The notes beneath the pieces were generated by a model that worked only from the letters and a program-made list of their open reading frames with translations, was not told where the DNA came from and ran no database searches. The translations under genes were made by a program, and so were the position numbers. This document shows, piece after piece, positions 1-6,378 of a DNA stretch of 8,387 bases. The stretch's first letter is position 1; each line of letters starts with the position of its first letter. Source of the DNA: a bacterium (GTDB lineage: Bacteria > Pseudomonadota > Alphaproteobacteria > Rs-D84); NCBI GenBank assembly GCA_014802705.1, contig JAAVBR010000039.1, positions 1-8,387 of the forward strand, read 5' to 3'.

Positions 1-1657
1 CAATCTTGTCGCCGTGTTCTTTCAACGACTTTTCGATGCCAAAGATGGCGGCTTCGGCGGCATTTTTCGCCTCGACCAATTCGCGTTTCTTTTTGTCCGC
101 TTCGGCATTGGCGGCCGCTTCGTCGACCATCTTTTTGATGTCGTCTTCGGATAACCCGCCGTCGGATTTAATGGAAATCATCTGTTCTTTGCCGGTGCCT
201 TTATCCTTGGCCGACACGTGCACGATGCCGTTCGCGTCGATGTCAAAGGATACCTCGATCTGCGGCATGCCGCGCGGGGCAGGGGCGATGCCTTCCAGAT
301 TAAACTGGCCCAACAATTTGTTATCCGCCGCCATATCGCGTTCGCCCTGGAACACGCGGATGGTCACGGCCGACTGGTTGTCTTCGGCGGTACTGAACAC
401 CTGGGACTTTTTGGTCGGGATGGTCGTGTTGCGGTCGATCAGGCGCGTGAACACGCCGCCCAACGTTTCAATCCCCAACGACAACGGCGTCACGTCCAGC
501 AACAAGACGTCTTTGACGTCGCCTTTCAGAACACCGCCCTGAATCGCGGCCCCATCGGCCACCACTTCGTCCGGGTTCACACCCTTGTGCGGTTCGCGCC
601 CAAAGAATTCTTTCACAGTTTCCTGCACTTTCGGCATACGGGTTTGGCCCCCGACCAAGATCACTTCGTTGATCTGGGACTTGTCAATGCCGGCGTCTTT
701 CAACGCCATCTTGCACGGTTCGATGGTCTTTTTAATCAGGTCATCGACCAAATCTTCCAATTTGGCGCGGGTCAACGTCGTGTTAAAGTGTTTCGGCCCG
801 GTCGCATCCGCCGTCAAATACGGCAAATTGATGTCCGCCGTTGTCTTGGACGACAATTCGATTTTGGCCTTTTCGGCCGCTTCTTTCAAGCGTTGCAGCG
901 CCAATTTATCGTTCGACAGATCAATACCGGTCTGGGCCTTGAATTCGCCAATCAGATATTCCAAAATGCGCGCGTCAAAGTCCGATCCCCCCAGGGCCGT
1001 ATCGCCGTTGGTGGATTTCACTTCGAACACGCCGTCGATAATTTCCAAAATCGACACGTCGAACGTCCCACCGCCCAAGTCATAGACCGCGATCAGGCCG
1101 TTTTTGTCTTTTTCCAAGCCATAGGCCAGGGCGGCCGCCGTCGGTTCATTGACGATACGCAGCACATTCAGCCCCGCAATGCGACCGGCGTCTTTGGTCG
1201 CCTGGCGCTGAGAGTCATTAAAGTACGCGGGCACGGTAATCACGGCATCCGTCACCGGTTCGCCCAGATAGTTTTCGGCGTCTTTTTTCAATTTCGCCAA
1301 AATCATGGCCGAAATCTGGGACGGGGCATACTTTTTCCCTTCGATTTCCACCCAGGCGTCACCATTGTCGCCCGCGACAATTTTATACGGCACACGCGCG
1401 GCGATTTCACGCACCGCCGGGCTGTCATAGCGCAGCCCCATCAGGCGCTTGATTTCATAAATCGTGTTTTCCGGATTGGTCACCGCCTGGTTCTTGGCGG
1501 TAATGCCGACCAATTGTTCACCGTTCGGCGTAAAGGCCACGACCGACGGGGTCGTGCGTTGCCCTTCGGCATTTTCGATAATTTTGGGTTCCGTGCCGTC
1601 CATGAACGCCATGGCGGAATTGGTTGTCCCCAAATCGATACCCAGTACTTTTCCCAT
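1..1657 (-). CDS. dnaK: Molecular chaperone DnaK (Hsp70), C-terminal end outside the window
   Basis: This is the ATP-dependent cytosolic Hsp70 that binds exposed hydrophobic stretches of unfolded proteins, working with DnaJ and GrpE. From the ATG at 1657, 552 codons are visible; bacterial DnaK is usually about 630-640 residues, so part of the lid and the C-terminal tail are missing. The ATPase domain shows GIDLGTTNS (residues 6-14), NEPTAAALAYG (about 170), DLGGGTFDVS (about 192) and VGGQTRMP (about 335). The linker and start of the peptide-binding domain follow at DVLLLDVTPLSLGIET (about 385-398), then the start of the charged helical lid (EADKKKRELVEAKN). An AAGGAG Shine-Dalgarno about 7 bases upstream fixes the start. 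It lies downstream of rplY but is separated from it by a strong terminator, so it has its own promoter. grpE is not next to it; dnaJ may lie beyond the left edge. Identification is certain. Confidence 0.98.
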   Translation of the reverse strand, partial: MGKVLGIDLGTTNSAMAFMDGTEPKIIENAEGQRTTPSVVAFTPNGEQLVGITAKNQAVTNPENTIYEIKRLMGLRYDSPAVREIAARVPYKIVAGDNGDAWVEIEGKKYAPSQISAMILAKLKKDAENYLGEPVTDAVITVPAYFNDSQRQATKDAGRIAGLNVLRIVNEPTAAALAYGLEKDKNGLIAVYDLGGGTFDVSILEIIDGVFEVKSTNGDTALGGSDFDARILEYLIGEFKAQTGIDLSNDKLALQRLKEAAEKAKIELSSKTTADINLPYLTADATGPKHFNTTLTRAKLEDLVDDLIKKTIEPCKMALKDAGIDKSQINEVILVGGQTRMPKVQETVKEFFGREPHKGVNPDEVVADGAAIQGGVLKGDVKDVLLLDVTPLSLGIETLGGVFTRLIDRNTTIPTKKSQVFSTAEDNQSAVTIRVFQGERDMAADNKLLGQFNLEGIAPAPRGMPQIEVSFDIDANGIVHVSAKDKGTGKEQMISIKSDGGLSEDDIKKMVDEAAANAEADKKKRELVEAKNAAEAAIFGIEKSLKEHGDKI

Positions 1658-1690
1658 GTTTTGCTCCTTAGAATTAAATTGCTTAGTCCT

Positions 1691-1719
1691 GATATAGTTA
1701 CCGAAAATCGCCTTTCAAG
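1691..1719 (-). promoter_or_regulatory. Probable heat-shock (RpoH-type) promoter of dnaK
   Basis: On the minus strand CTTGAAA (1719-1713) is followed 15 bases later by CTATATC (1697-1691), in the only gap between the rplY terminator and dnaK. CTTGAAA with a C-Y-T-A-T-type -10 matches what is known of alphaproteobacterial RpoH promoters. The same bases also read as TTGAAA-16-TATATC, an acceptable sigma-70 promoter, so dual use is possible. The predicted transcript starts near 1684, giving a leader of roughly 27 bases. No CIRCE (HrcA) inverted repeat is seen. Confidence 0.6.
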
Positions 1720-1728
1720 GCCACAGGA

Positions 1729-1766
1729 AAAAAATAATATAAAAAAACCGCCCGGGTGGGGCGGTT
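1729..1766 (-). terminator. Rho-independent terminator after rplY
   Basis: An 8-bp perfect stem, AACCGCCC (1746-1753) with GGGCGGTT (1759-1766), encloses a 5-base loop. On the minus strand it runs into a long T-rich tract (1745-1729). It lies 19 bases past the rplY stop and isolates dnaK from rplY. On the plus strand no T-tract follows, so it works in one direction. A second inverted repeat, ATTCGAT-TG-ATCGAAT (1771-1786), sits between this stem and the stop codon. Confidence 0.9.
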
Positions 1767-1785
1767 AAACATTCGATTGATCGAA

Positions 1786-2412
1786 TTATTTTTTGGCGGC
1801 GTCGGCAGCCGGGGCGGCCGCAGCGGCCGGTTTGGCGCTGTCTGCTTCTTCGGGCATTTTACCACCGATGGTCGCAAACGCCAATTCCGCCTGGTGCAGG
1901 CCCAATTCAATGCCCGCCGGCAGAACCAGGTCAGACCCGTGCACCGCGTCACCGATCGTCAGATCCGTCAGATCAATTGTGATCTTTTCCGGCATCGCAT
2001 CGACCAGACCGCGCAGGGCAACTTTACGCACCGCAAAGTTCAACACGCCGCCCAGTTTCAGACCCTTGGACACATCGGCATTGATCACTTCGACCGGAAC
2101 GACCACGTTGACCGGCTTTTTCACATCAATACGTTTGAAATCGACGTGGATCGGGGCATCCGACACCGGATGATATTGAATGTCCATCAGCATGGCATCT
2201 TCGGTGCCGGCCGATGTTTCGATTTGGAACAATTTCGTCCGCAACGCCGGGGTCCGGATCAACATTTCAAAGTCACGACCGCCCAGTTCAATTGCAACCG
2301 GGGCCTTCTTTTCGCCATAGATAACGGCGGGAATGTTTTGATTTTTGCGAACGGCGCGCGCGGCCCCCTTGCCGGCGACACTGCGAATTTCTGCATTTAA
2401 TTTAATTGCCAT
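1786..2412 (-). CDS. rplY: 50S ribosomal protein L25 / general stress protein Ctc
   Basis: A 5S rRNA-binding protein of the large ribosomal subunit, in the long two-domain (Ctc/TL5) form. Its 208 residues split into an N-terminal L25 domain (about 1-93, with GKGAARAVRKNQNIPAVIYG near the start) and a C-terminal beta domain (about 95-185, with DVKKPVNVVVPV and DLTDLTIGDAVHGSDL). An Ala/Pro/Lys tail (EEADSAKPAAAAAPAADAAKK) closes it. The short E. coli form lacks the second domain and the tail, but many alphaproteobacterial proteins carry both. AAAGGA seven bases before the ATG supports the start. In many genomes this gene is followed by pth; here it is followed by a terminator and dnaK. It has its own promoter just after the rsmD stop. 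Confidence 0.96.
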   Translation of the reverse strand: MAIKLNAEIRSVAGKGAARAVRKNQNIPAVIYGEKKAPVAIELGGRDFEMLIRTPALRTKLFQIETSAGTEDAMLMDIQYHPVSDAPIHVDFKRIDVKKPVNVVVPVEVINADVSKGLKLGGVLNFAVRKVALRGLVDAMPEKITIDLTDLTIGDAVHGSDLVLPAGIELGLHQAELAFATIGGKMPEEADSAKPAAAAAPAADAAKK

Positions 2413-2467
2413 TTTTTGTCCTTTTATTCATGGTTTCTACGGGCCTCCAAGGGTGCCCGCGGGGGTC

Positions 2468-2496
2468 ATTATGAACCAAAACATCCCAAAATGCAA
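2468..2496 (-). promoter_or_regulatory. Sigma-70-type promoter of rplY
   Basis: TTGCAT (2496-2491), a 17-base spacer and CATAAT (2473-2468) read on the minus strand, starting 7 bases after the rsmD stop codon. The predicted start is near 2461, giving a leader of about 49 bases. That leader contains a small hairpin, CGGGC (2459-2455) with GCCCG (2444-2440), about 28 bases before the rplY ATG. Whether the hairpin has a role is unknown. Confidence 0.65.
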
Positions 2497-2502
2497 GGAT
2501 TT

Positions 2503-3051
2503 TTATACCGCCGCGCGGGATAAAATCAAAAACCGCGCCCGGCCATAGGTTTTGTCCCGCAAAATATCCCACGCGTCACCCGGCATAACCGCATGCGCCG
2601 CATCCTGTTCCCAGACCAGAACCGTTCCCGGCGCCGCCACGGCGCCCACACGCCGCACAAACGTCGCACCCAATGCCGCATCAGCATAGGGGGGATCGAC
2701 AAAAATCAAATCAGACGCCGCGCCATACGCATCCACACGCGTCATGGCGTCCGCCGCATCCACGGTGGCGCGCGCATCCACCCCCAACGTCGCCAGGTTT
2801 TTGCGCACCGTTGCCGGCGCCACATCGGTAAAGACACACCGCGCCGCGCCATAGCGCGACAGACATTCCAGCCCCAGCGCCCCGGATCCCGCAAAGGCAT
2901 CCCACACGGCCCGCGGCGGCATATCCAACACAGTGGTCAGCATATTGAACAACGCGATACGGGCCCGGTTCTGGGTCGGGCGCGCCCCACCGGGCAGGGC
3001 CAGTTTCCGCCCGCGATAGGCGCCAGAAATGATTTGCAATTTTGAATCCAT
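2503..3051 (-). CDS. rsmD: 16S rRNA (guanine(966)-N(2))-methyltransferase RsmD
   Basis: This SAM-dependent methyltransferase modifies G966 (E. coli numbering) of 16S rRNA during small-subunit assembly. The 182-residue protein begins with the family's IISGAYRGRKLALP and PTQNRARIALFNML. It then shows the SAM-binding loop FAGSGALGLE (about residues 59-68) and the catalytic DLIFVDPPY (about 116-124), the expected pattern for N2-guanine methylation. Length is normal for RsmD. The ATG at 3051 is preferred. An in-frame GTG at 3060 would add three residues, and neither start has a clear Shine-Dalgarno. It is divergent from tadA with a 17-base gap, so its promoter must overlap the start of tadA; a weak candidate is TTGTTT (3086-3081), 16 bases, TAAAGT (3064-3059). 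That would give an almost leaderless mRNA. Confidence 0.95.
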   Translation of the reverse strand: MDSKLQIISGAYRGRKLALPGGARPTQNRARIALFNMLTTVLDMPPRAVWDAFAGSGALGLECLSRYGAARCVFTDVAPATVRKNLATLGVDARATVDAADAMTRVDAYGAASDLIFVDPPYADAALGATFVRRVGAVAAPGTVLVWEQDAAHAVMPGDAWDILRDKTYGRARFLILSRAAV

Positions 3052-3061
3052 GATGTACACT
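3034..3061 (+). promoter_or_regulatory. Possible tadA promoter lying inside the start of rsmD
   Basis: TTGCAA (3034-3039), a 16-base spacer and TACACT (3056-3061, four of six consensus bases) precede tadA. Transcription would start near 3068, essentially at the ATG of tadA (3069), implying a leaderless message. The -10 overlaps the minus-strand TAAAGT proposed for rsmD. The match is weak, so this is a suggestion only. Confidence 0.3.
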
Positions 3062-3068
3062 TTATCAC

Positions 3069-3515
3069 ATGGATTTTATGAAACAAGCATTGATTTTGGC
3101 GCGCCGCGCCGCCGAACACGACGATGTTCCCATCGGCGCGGTGGTGGTGCATAACGGTCTGGTCCTGGGGCGGGGCGAGAATAAGGTGCAAGTGCGCCGC
3201 AACCCGTTACTGCATGCGGAAATGGTGGCAATTGATCGCGCGTGCAAAAAATGGGGCATGAAATTCCTGGATGAATGCGATATTTACGTCACGCTGGAAC
3301 CGTGCGCGATGTGTGCGACGGCGCTGGCCCTGGCGCGGGTGCGGACCATTTATTTTGCCGCGGCGGATGACAAGGGGGGCGGCATTTTATCCAACGCCCG
3401 CGTGTATGAAACCGACCGGCATTTATGGAAACCGAATGTTGTCCAATTACCCGAATACGCCGACGAATCCGCCGAACTGTTGCGCGCATTTTTCCGCGCC
3501 CGCCGTAAAAAATAG
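3069..3515 (+). CDS. tadA: tRNA-specific adenosine deaminase TadA
   Basis: This zinc deaminase converts adenosine 34 (the wobble base) of tRNA-Arg(ACG) to inosine. The 148-residue protein has the cytidine/deoxycytidylate deaminase fold. HAE (H49, E51) supplies a zinc ligand and the proton-shuttling glutamate, and PCAMC (C79, C82) supplies the other zinc ligands, within VTLEPCAMC. The stretch after it (ARVRTIYFAAADDKGGG) fits TadA better than the cytosine or guanine deaminases of the same superfamily, though those cannot be fully excluded from motifs alone. The ATG at 3069 gives a normal N-terminus; an in-frame ATG at 3078 is possible. No Shine-Dalgarno is visible before either. The gene is divergent from rsmD and ends 13 bases from the convergent cysteine-rich gene, with no hairpin terminator between them. 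Confidence 0.9.
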   Translation: MDFMKQALILARRAAEHDDVPIGAVVVHNGLVLGRGENKVQVRRNPLLHAEMVAIDRACKKWGMKFLDECDIYVTLEPCAMCATALALARVRTIYFAAADDKGGGILSNARVYETDRHLWKPNVVQLPEYADESAELLRAFFRARRKK

Positions 3516-3528
3516 GCAATTTTGATAA

Positions 3529-4248
3529 TTATTGATGGGGACAGGTGGCGGCATCTGAATAATGACCCGACCCAATATCGTCTTTAAATTCTGTTTCGGC
3601 GGTCACCCGTATCGAACAATCTGTGACATTTTTTGACCCGGCCGGACTGGTCGCCGTTTCCCCATTGGGACCATCGGGGCACTTGGTGCATCCGGACGCC
3701 TTGTTACCCGGATTGCCGTAATACCCGGCGGCACATTGAAAATTGTATGTGTTATCGCACTGGCATGTCTTTGTATTGCACGTACTGGCCGTGATTTGCC
3801 GTTCATAACCGGCCCCCGCGGCTTTCCATTCCAGATCTGTTTTACAATTTCCCCCGCAATCACATGCACATTCGCCATAGGTTGTCTCTGCTCTTACCTC
3901 CTCGCCCGATGGGGCCGAACAACCATAGAGACTCAGATCTTTCCTATAAAGATATTTTTCCTCTGGGCGACTAGCGCCCGGACACATGGTGCAACTAACC
4001 AATATGGCATGAATACGCCGACCCATAACATCATCACTATAATTACATTTCACTTCAGAGGACGAGCAATTCGCAGAACTACCAAATTGGGGTATTTGAC
4101 CGGTTCCCAAATAGGTATACGTATCATCGTCATCGCACGTGGTCCATCCGCAATTTCCACGGTAAAGATCCATGGAAGTCCAGGCCTGGGTCGCCTGCGC
4201 ATTTTCCACCAGCATTATGCCCATTAAGAAAACAAATAACTTTTTCAT
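3529..4248 (-). CDS. Secreted cysteine-rich protein with EGF/TNFR-like spacing, function unknown
   Basis: I do not recognise a specific family. The 239-residue product starts with a signal peptide (MKKLFVFLMGIMLVENAQA, cleavage likely after A19 at AQA-TQ). The rest holds 19 cysteines in about 220 residues, including ECACDCGGNC and STCNTKTCQC. A final module (about 165-215) reads QCAAGYYGNPG, then CTKCPDGPNG, then SPAGSKNVTDC. This spacing resembles disulfide-rich EGF/TNF-receptor-like modules, and similar modules occur in predicted surface proteins of uncultured gut-associated Alphaproteobacteria (recollection, not checked). An extracytoplasmic, disulfide-bonded protein is inferred. A G-rich AGGGGGG just before the ATG at 4248 supports the start over the upstream GTG at 4275. 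Base composition is about 45-48% G+C, lower than the flanking genes. It stops soon after a cysteine (TCPHQ) and may be a shortened member of a larger repeat family. Confidence 0.8.
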   Translation of the reverse strand: MKKLFVFLMGIMLVENAQATQAWTSMDLYRGNCGWTTCDDDDTYTYLGTGQIPQFGSSANCSSSEVKCNYSDDVMGRRIHAILVSCTMCPGASRPEEKYLYRKDLSLYGCSAPSGEEVRAETTYGECACDCGGNCKTDLEWKAAGAGYERQITASTCNTKTCQCDNTYNFQCAAGYYGNPGNKASGCTKCPDGPNGETATSPAGSKNVTDCSIRVTAETEFKDDIGSGHYSDAATCPHQ

Positions 4249-4296
4249 ACGCCCCCCTGTGGTCCCGACACCCAATCAAATGCGCGCCACGTCATA

Positions 4297-4325
4297 ACTA
4301 TACGGCATGGCGCCATTTTTGACAA
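4297..4325 (-). promoter_or_regulatory. Sigma-70-type promoter of the cysteine-rich gene
   Basis: TTGTCA (4325-4320), exactly 17 bases, then TATAGT (4302-4297) on the minus strand: five of six consensus bases in each hexamer. It begins 7 bases after the gpmI stop, and the spacer contains the palindrome ATGGCGCCAT. The predicted start is near 4290, leaving a leader of about 42 bases. No gpmI terminator is seen, so read-through is also possible. Confidence 0.7.
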
Positions 4326-4332
4326 GGGCTTT

Positions 4333-5808
4333 TTAATCCACCAAATTATGGCCGGTCATGTCGGCGGGCTGCGGAATTCCCAACATATGCAGCATCGTCG
4401 GTGCAATATCGGCCAATCCCCCATCGCGCACCGCGTGTTCATCGTTGGACACCACAATCAAATTCACCGGGTTTGTCGTATGCGCCGTCCAGGGCAGGTT
4501 ATTTTCCGCATCCCACAACCGTTCGGCATTGCCATGGTCCGCCGTAATCAGCAACGCCCCATCTGTCGCCAGCACCGCCGGCACCAGGCGGGCCAACTGG
4601 GCATCCAATGTTTCCATGGCGCGAATGGCGGCCGATTCCACCCCGGTGTGTCCCACCATGTCCCCATTGGCATAGTTTAAAATCACCACATCAAATTCCG
4701 ACAGTTTCGGCAACAGAGCATCTGTGATTTCAATCGCGGACATTTCGGGTTTCAGATCAAATGTGGCGACCGCCGGCGACGGGATTAAAATCTTGTCCCC
4801 GTGGGCAAAATCCACATTGCGTTCCGCATCAAAGAAATACGTCACATGGTTGTACTTTTCCGTTTCTGCGATACGCAGTTGCGATTTGCCATGCGCCGCC
4901 AACACATCACCCAACGTGTTTTCCACCGCCACATCCGGCAACAGGGCCGGGCAGATTTCATTCAAGCCTTCGCCATATTGGGAAAAGCATAACATGCGCC
5001 CCCCGCGTGCCGCAATCGCGCGGACAATCTGGCGCGCGCGGTCACTGCGATAATTTCCAAATAAAAATCCGTCGCGTTCCGTCATGGCCACGTCGCCATC
5101 GATAACGGTCGGCTTGATAAATTCATCGGTTTCCCCGCGGGCATACGCCGCATCAATCGCCGCATCGATCGTCGGGGCATGAAATTCGGCCGTCGCATCG
5201 GCAATCGCCGCCACCGCCAATTCTGTGCGATCCAGATTTTGGTTCCGATCCATCGCGTAATACCGACCCGACACCGTGCCAAAGAACGCGCGCCCGTCGG
5301 CCAAATACGGCGCCAAGGCGTCCCGGATCATCGCGACGTATGTGGGCGCCGATTGGGGCAGGGTATCGCGTCCATCGGCAATAAAGTGAATACACAGGCG
5401 CAATCCCGCATCCAACACGTGCCGCGCAATCGTCATCATGTCCACCAAGTTCGCATGCACGCGCCCATCGGACATCAGGCCCGCCATATGCACGATGCCG
5501 CCTTGATCTTTGACCGCGGCGATAAAATCGCGCAGGGCCGCATTGTTATCCCAATTTTCCAATTCAAACCGGCGCAGGAATTGATTCACCACGCGGCCCG
5601 ACCCGATGGTGATGTGTCCAACCTCGGAATTTCCCATGGTTTCCGGCGGCAGGCCCACCGCCGGGCCGCTGGCGTCCAATTGGGCATGGGGATATTTCTG
5701 CAATAATTCGTCCAAAAACGGCGTTTTGGCCATCGCCACCGCGTTATGATTGACATCATTGCTAATGCCGACACCATCCAAGATACACAACACCAACGGT
5801 TTTTTCAT
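4333..5808 (-). CDS. gpmI: 2,3-bisphosphoglycerate-independent phosphoglycerate mutase
   Basis: This cytosolic enzyme of glycolysis and gluconeogenesis interconverts 3- and 2-phosphoglycerate through a phosphoserine intermediate and needs Mn2+. It belongs to the alkaline phosphatase superfamily. The 491-residue protein (family about 500-515) shows the metal ligand in LCILDGVG (D11) and the catalytic serine in GNSEVGH (S61). Substrate-binding residues lie in HFIADGRDTLP and SGRYYAMDRN, and the second metal cluster in NYANGDMVGHTG and ADHGNAE. The ATG at 5808 is chosen because AAGGA (5820-5816) lies seven bases upstream; a TTG at 5814 would overlap that Shine-Dalgarno. It is transcribed alone from a strong promoter and is divergent from an XRE regulator. 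Confidence 0.98.
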   Translation of the reverse strand: MKKPLVLCILDGVGISNDVNHNAVAMAKTPFLDELLQKYPHAQLDASGPAVGLPPETMGNSEVGHITIGSGRVVNQFLRRFELENWDNNAALRDFIAAVKDQGGIVHMAGLMSDGRVHANLVDMMTIARHVLDAGLRLCIHFIADGRDTLPQSAPTYVAMIRDALAPYLADGRAFFGTVSGRYYAMDRNQNLDRTELAVAAIADATAEFHAPTIDAAIDAAYARGETDEFIKPTVIDGDVAMTERDGFLFGNYRSDRARQIVRAIAARGGRMLCFSQYGEGLNEICPALLPDVAVENTLGDVLAAHGKSQLRIAETEKYNHVTYFFDAERNVDFAHGDKILIPSPAVATFDLKPEMSAIEITDALLPKLSEFDVVILNYANGDMVGHTGVESAAIRAMETLDAQLARLVPAVLATDGALLITADHGNAERLWDAENNLPWTAHTTNPVNLIVVSNDEHAVRDGGLADIAPTMLHMLGIPQPADMTGHNLVD

Positions 5809-5847
5809 GTTCAATTCCTTTTGGTTTATGGGTTTATTTTAAGTGCG

Positions 5848-5876
5848 ACAATACCACAGCCCTTTTTTGATTGCAA
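5848..5876 (-). promoter_or_regulatory. Sigma-70-type promoter of gpmI
   Basis: TTGCAA (5876-5871), exactly 17 bases, then TATTGT (5853-5848) on the minus strand. The predicted start is near 5841, with a leader of about 33 bases that includes the AAGGA site. The -35 hexamer TTGCAA is its own reverse complement and is shared with the divergent plus-strand promoter. Confidence 0.7.
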
Positions 5877-5899
5877 AAGAAAAAGAAAAATTGTATAAA
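5871..5899 (+). promoter_or_regulatory. Sigma-70-type promoter of the XRE regulator gene
   Basis: The same palindromic TTGCAA (5871-5876), a 17-base A-rich spacer and TATAAA (5894-5899) read on the plus strand. The predicted start is near 5906, leaving a leader of about 26 bases that contains GGAG (5922-5925). Because both promoters use the same -35, polymerase should occupy only one direction at a time. Confidence 0.65.
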
Positions 5900-5932
5900 T
5901 AATTTACACAGCCAGTCATGTGGAGATTAAAT

Positions 5933-6346
5933 ATGAGTGCAAAAAATTCAGCAACCACCGCCATCGATCAACATATTGGTCAACGTCTGCAATTGCGCCG
6001 GACGATGATGGGCCTGTCCCAGAAAGATTTGGCCAAAATTTGTGGGGTGACGTTTCAACAGATTCAGAAATACGAATCCGCGGGCAACCGCATTTCGGCA
6101 TCGCGCCTGTTCGCGGTCAGTGCCGCCCTGCAAACGCCGGTATCGTTCTTCTTTTCCGGTTTGCCGGGAAATATGCCCGAAGAAACCCGGACCAATCGGT
6201 CCCTGCGCGTTTCGGAACAACAGGCCAACGATCCGTTGTCCCGGAATGAATCTTTGATGTTGGTGAATATGTATTGGAAATTACGCAGCGATGATCAGCG
6301 CAAAACCATCATGAAATTATTACGGTCATTGACCAACAACGATTAA
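5933..6346 (+). CDS. XRE-family helix-turn-helix transcriptional regulator
   Basis: A 137-residue DNA-binding protein. A Cro/CI-type helix-turn-helix spans about residues 14-72: IGQRLQLRRTMMGLSQKDLA, then GVTFQQIQKYE as recognition region, then RISASRLFAVSAAL. PVSFFF follows. A C-terminal helical segment (about 105-133, MLVNMYWKLRSDDQRKTIMKLL) is probably for dimerisation. This layout matches the small XRE regulators widespread in Alphaproteobacteria (the PraR/PhrR-like group). The target is unknown. GGAG seven bases before the ATG at 5933 fixes the start; the in-frame ATG at 5918 lies upstream of that site and would encode it. Sharing a -35 with gpmI makes mutual exclusion or autoregulation at this promoter region plausible, but no clear operator repeat was found. 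Confidence 0.9.
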   Translation: MSAKNSATTAIDQHIGQRLQLRRTMMGLSQKDLAKICGVTFQQIQKYESAGNRISASRLFAVSAALQTPVSFFFSGLPGNMPEETRTNRSLRVSEQQANDPLSRNESLMLVNMYWKLRSDDQRKTIMKLLRSLTNND

Positions 6347-6377
6347 AAAAATCCCCGCGTTCTGCGGGGATTTTTTT
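6345..6377. terminator. Bidirectional terminator between the XRE gene and tolA
   Basis: ATCCCCGC (6351-6358) and GCGGGGAT (6364-6371) form an 8-bp stem around GTTCT. A run of A (6345-6350) lies on one side and a run of T (6372-6377) on the other, so it terminates both the plus-strand regulator transcript and the minus-strand tolA transcript. The stem begins four bases after the XRE stop codon and ends eight bases from the tolA stop. Confidence 0.95.
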
Positions 6378-6378
6378 C

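Noticed and set aside
1660..1745. CIRCE/HrcA operator upstream of dnaK
   Set aside because: No TTAGCACTC-type inverted repeat is present in the gap.
218..1768. 516-codon open frame on the plus strand
   Set aside because: It is entirely opposite dnaK, whose identity is certain. Long antisense frames opposite dnaK are a well-known codon-bias artefact, and this one has a His/Arg/Phe-rich, non-protein-like composition.
1756..2400. 214-codon plus-strand frame
   Set aside because: It is a shadow of rplY. It starts in the terminator and has no plausible ribosome-binding site or recognisable domain.
5179..5706. 175-codon plus-strand frame
   Set aside because: It is antisense to gpmI, whose catalytic motifs confirm the minus strand.
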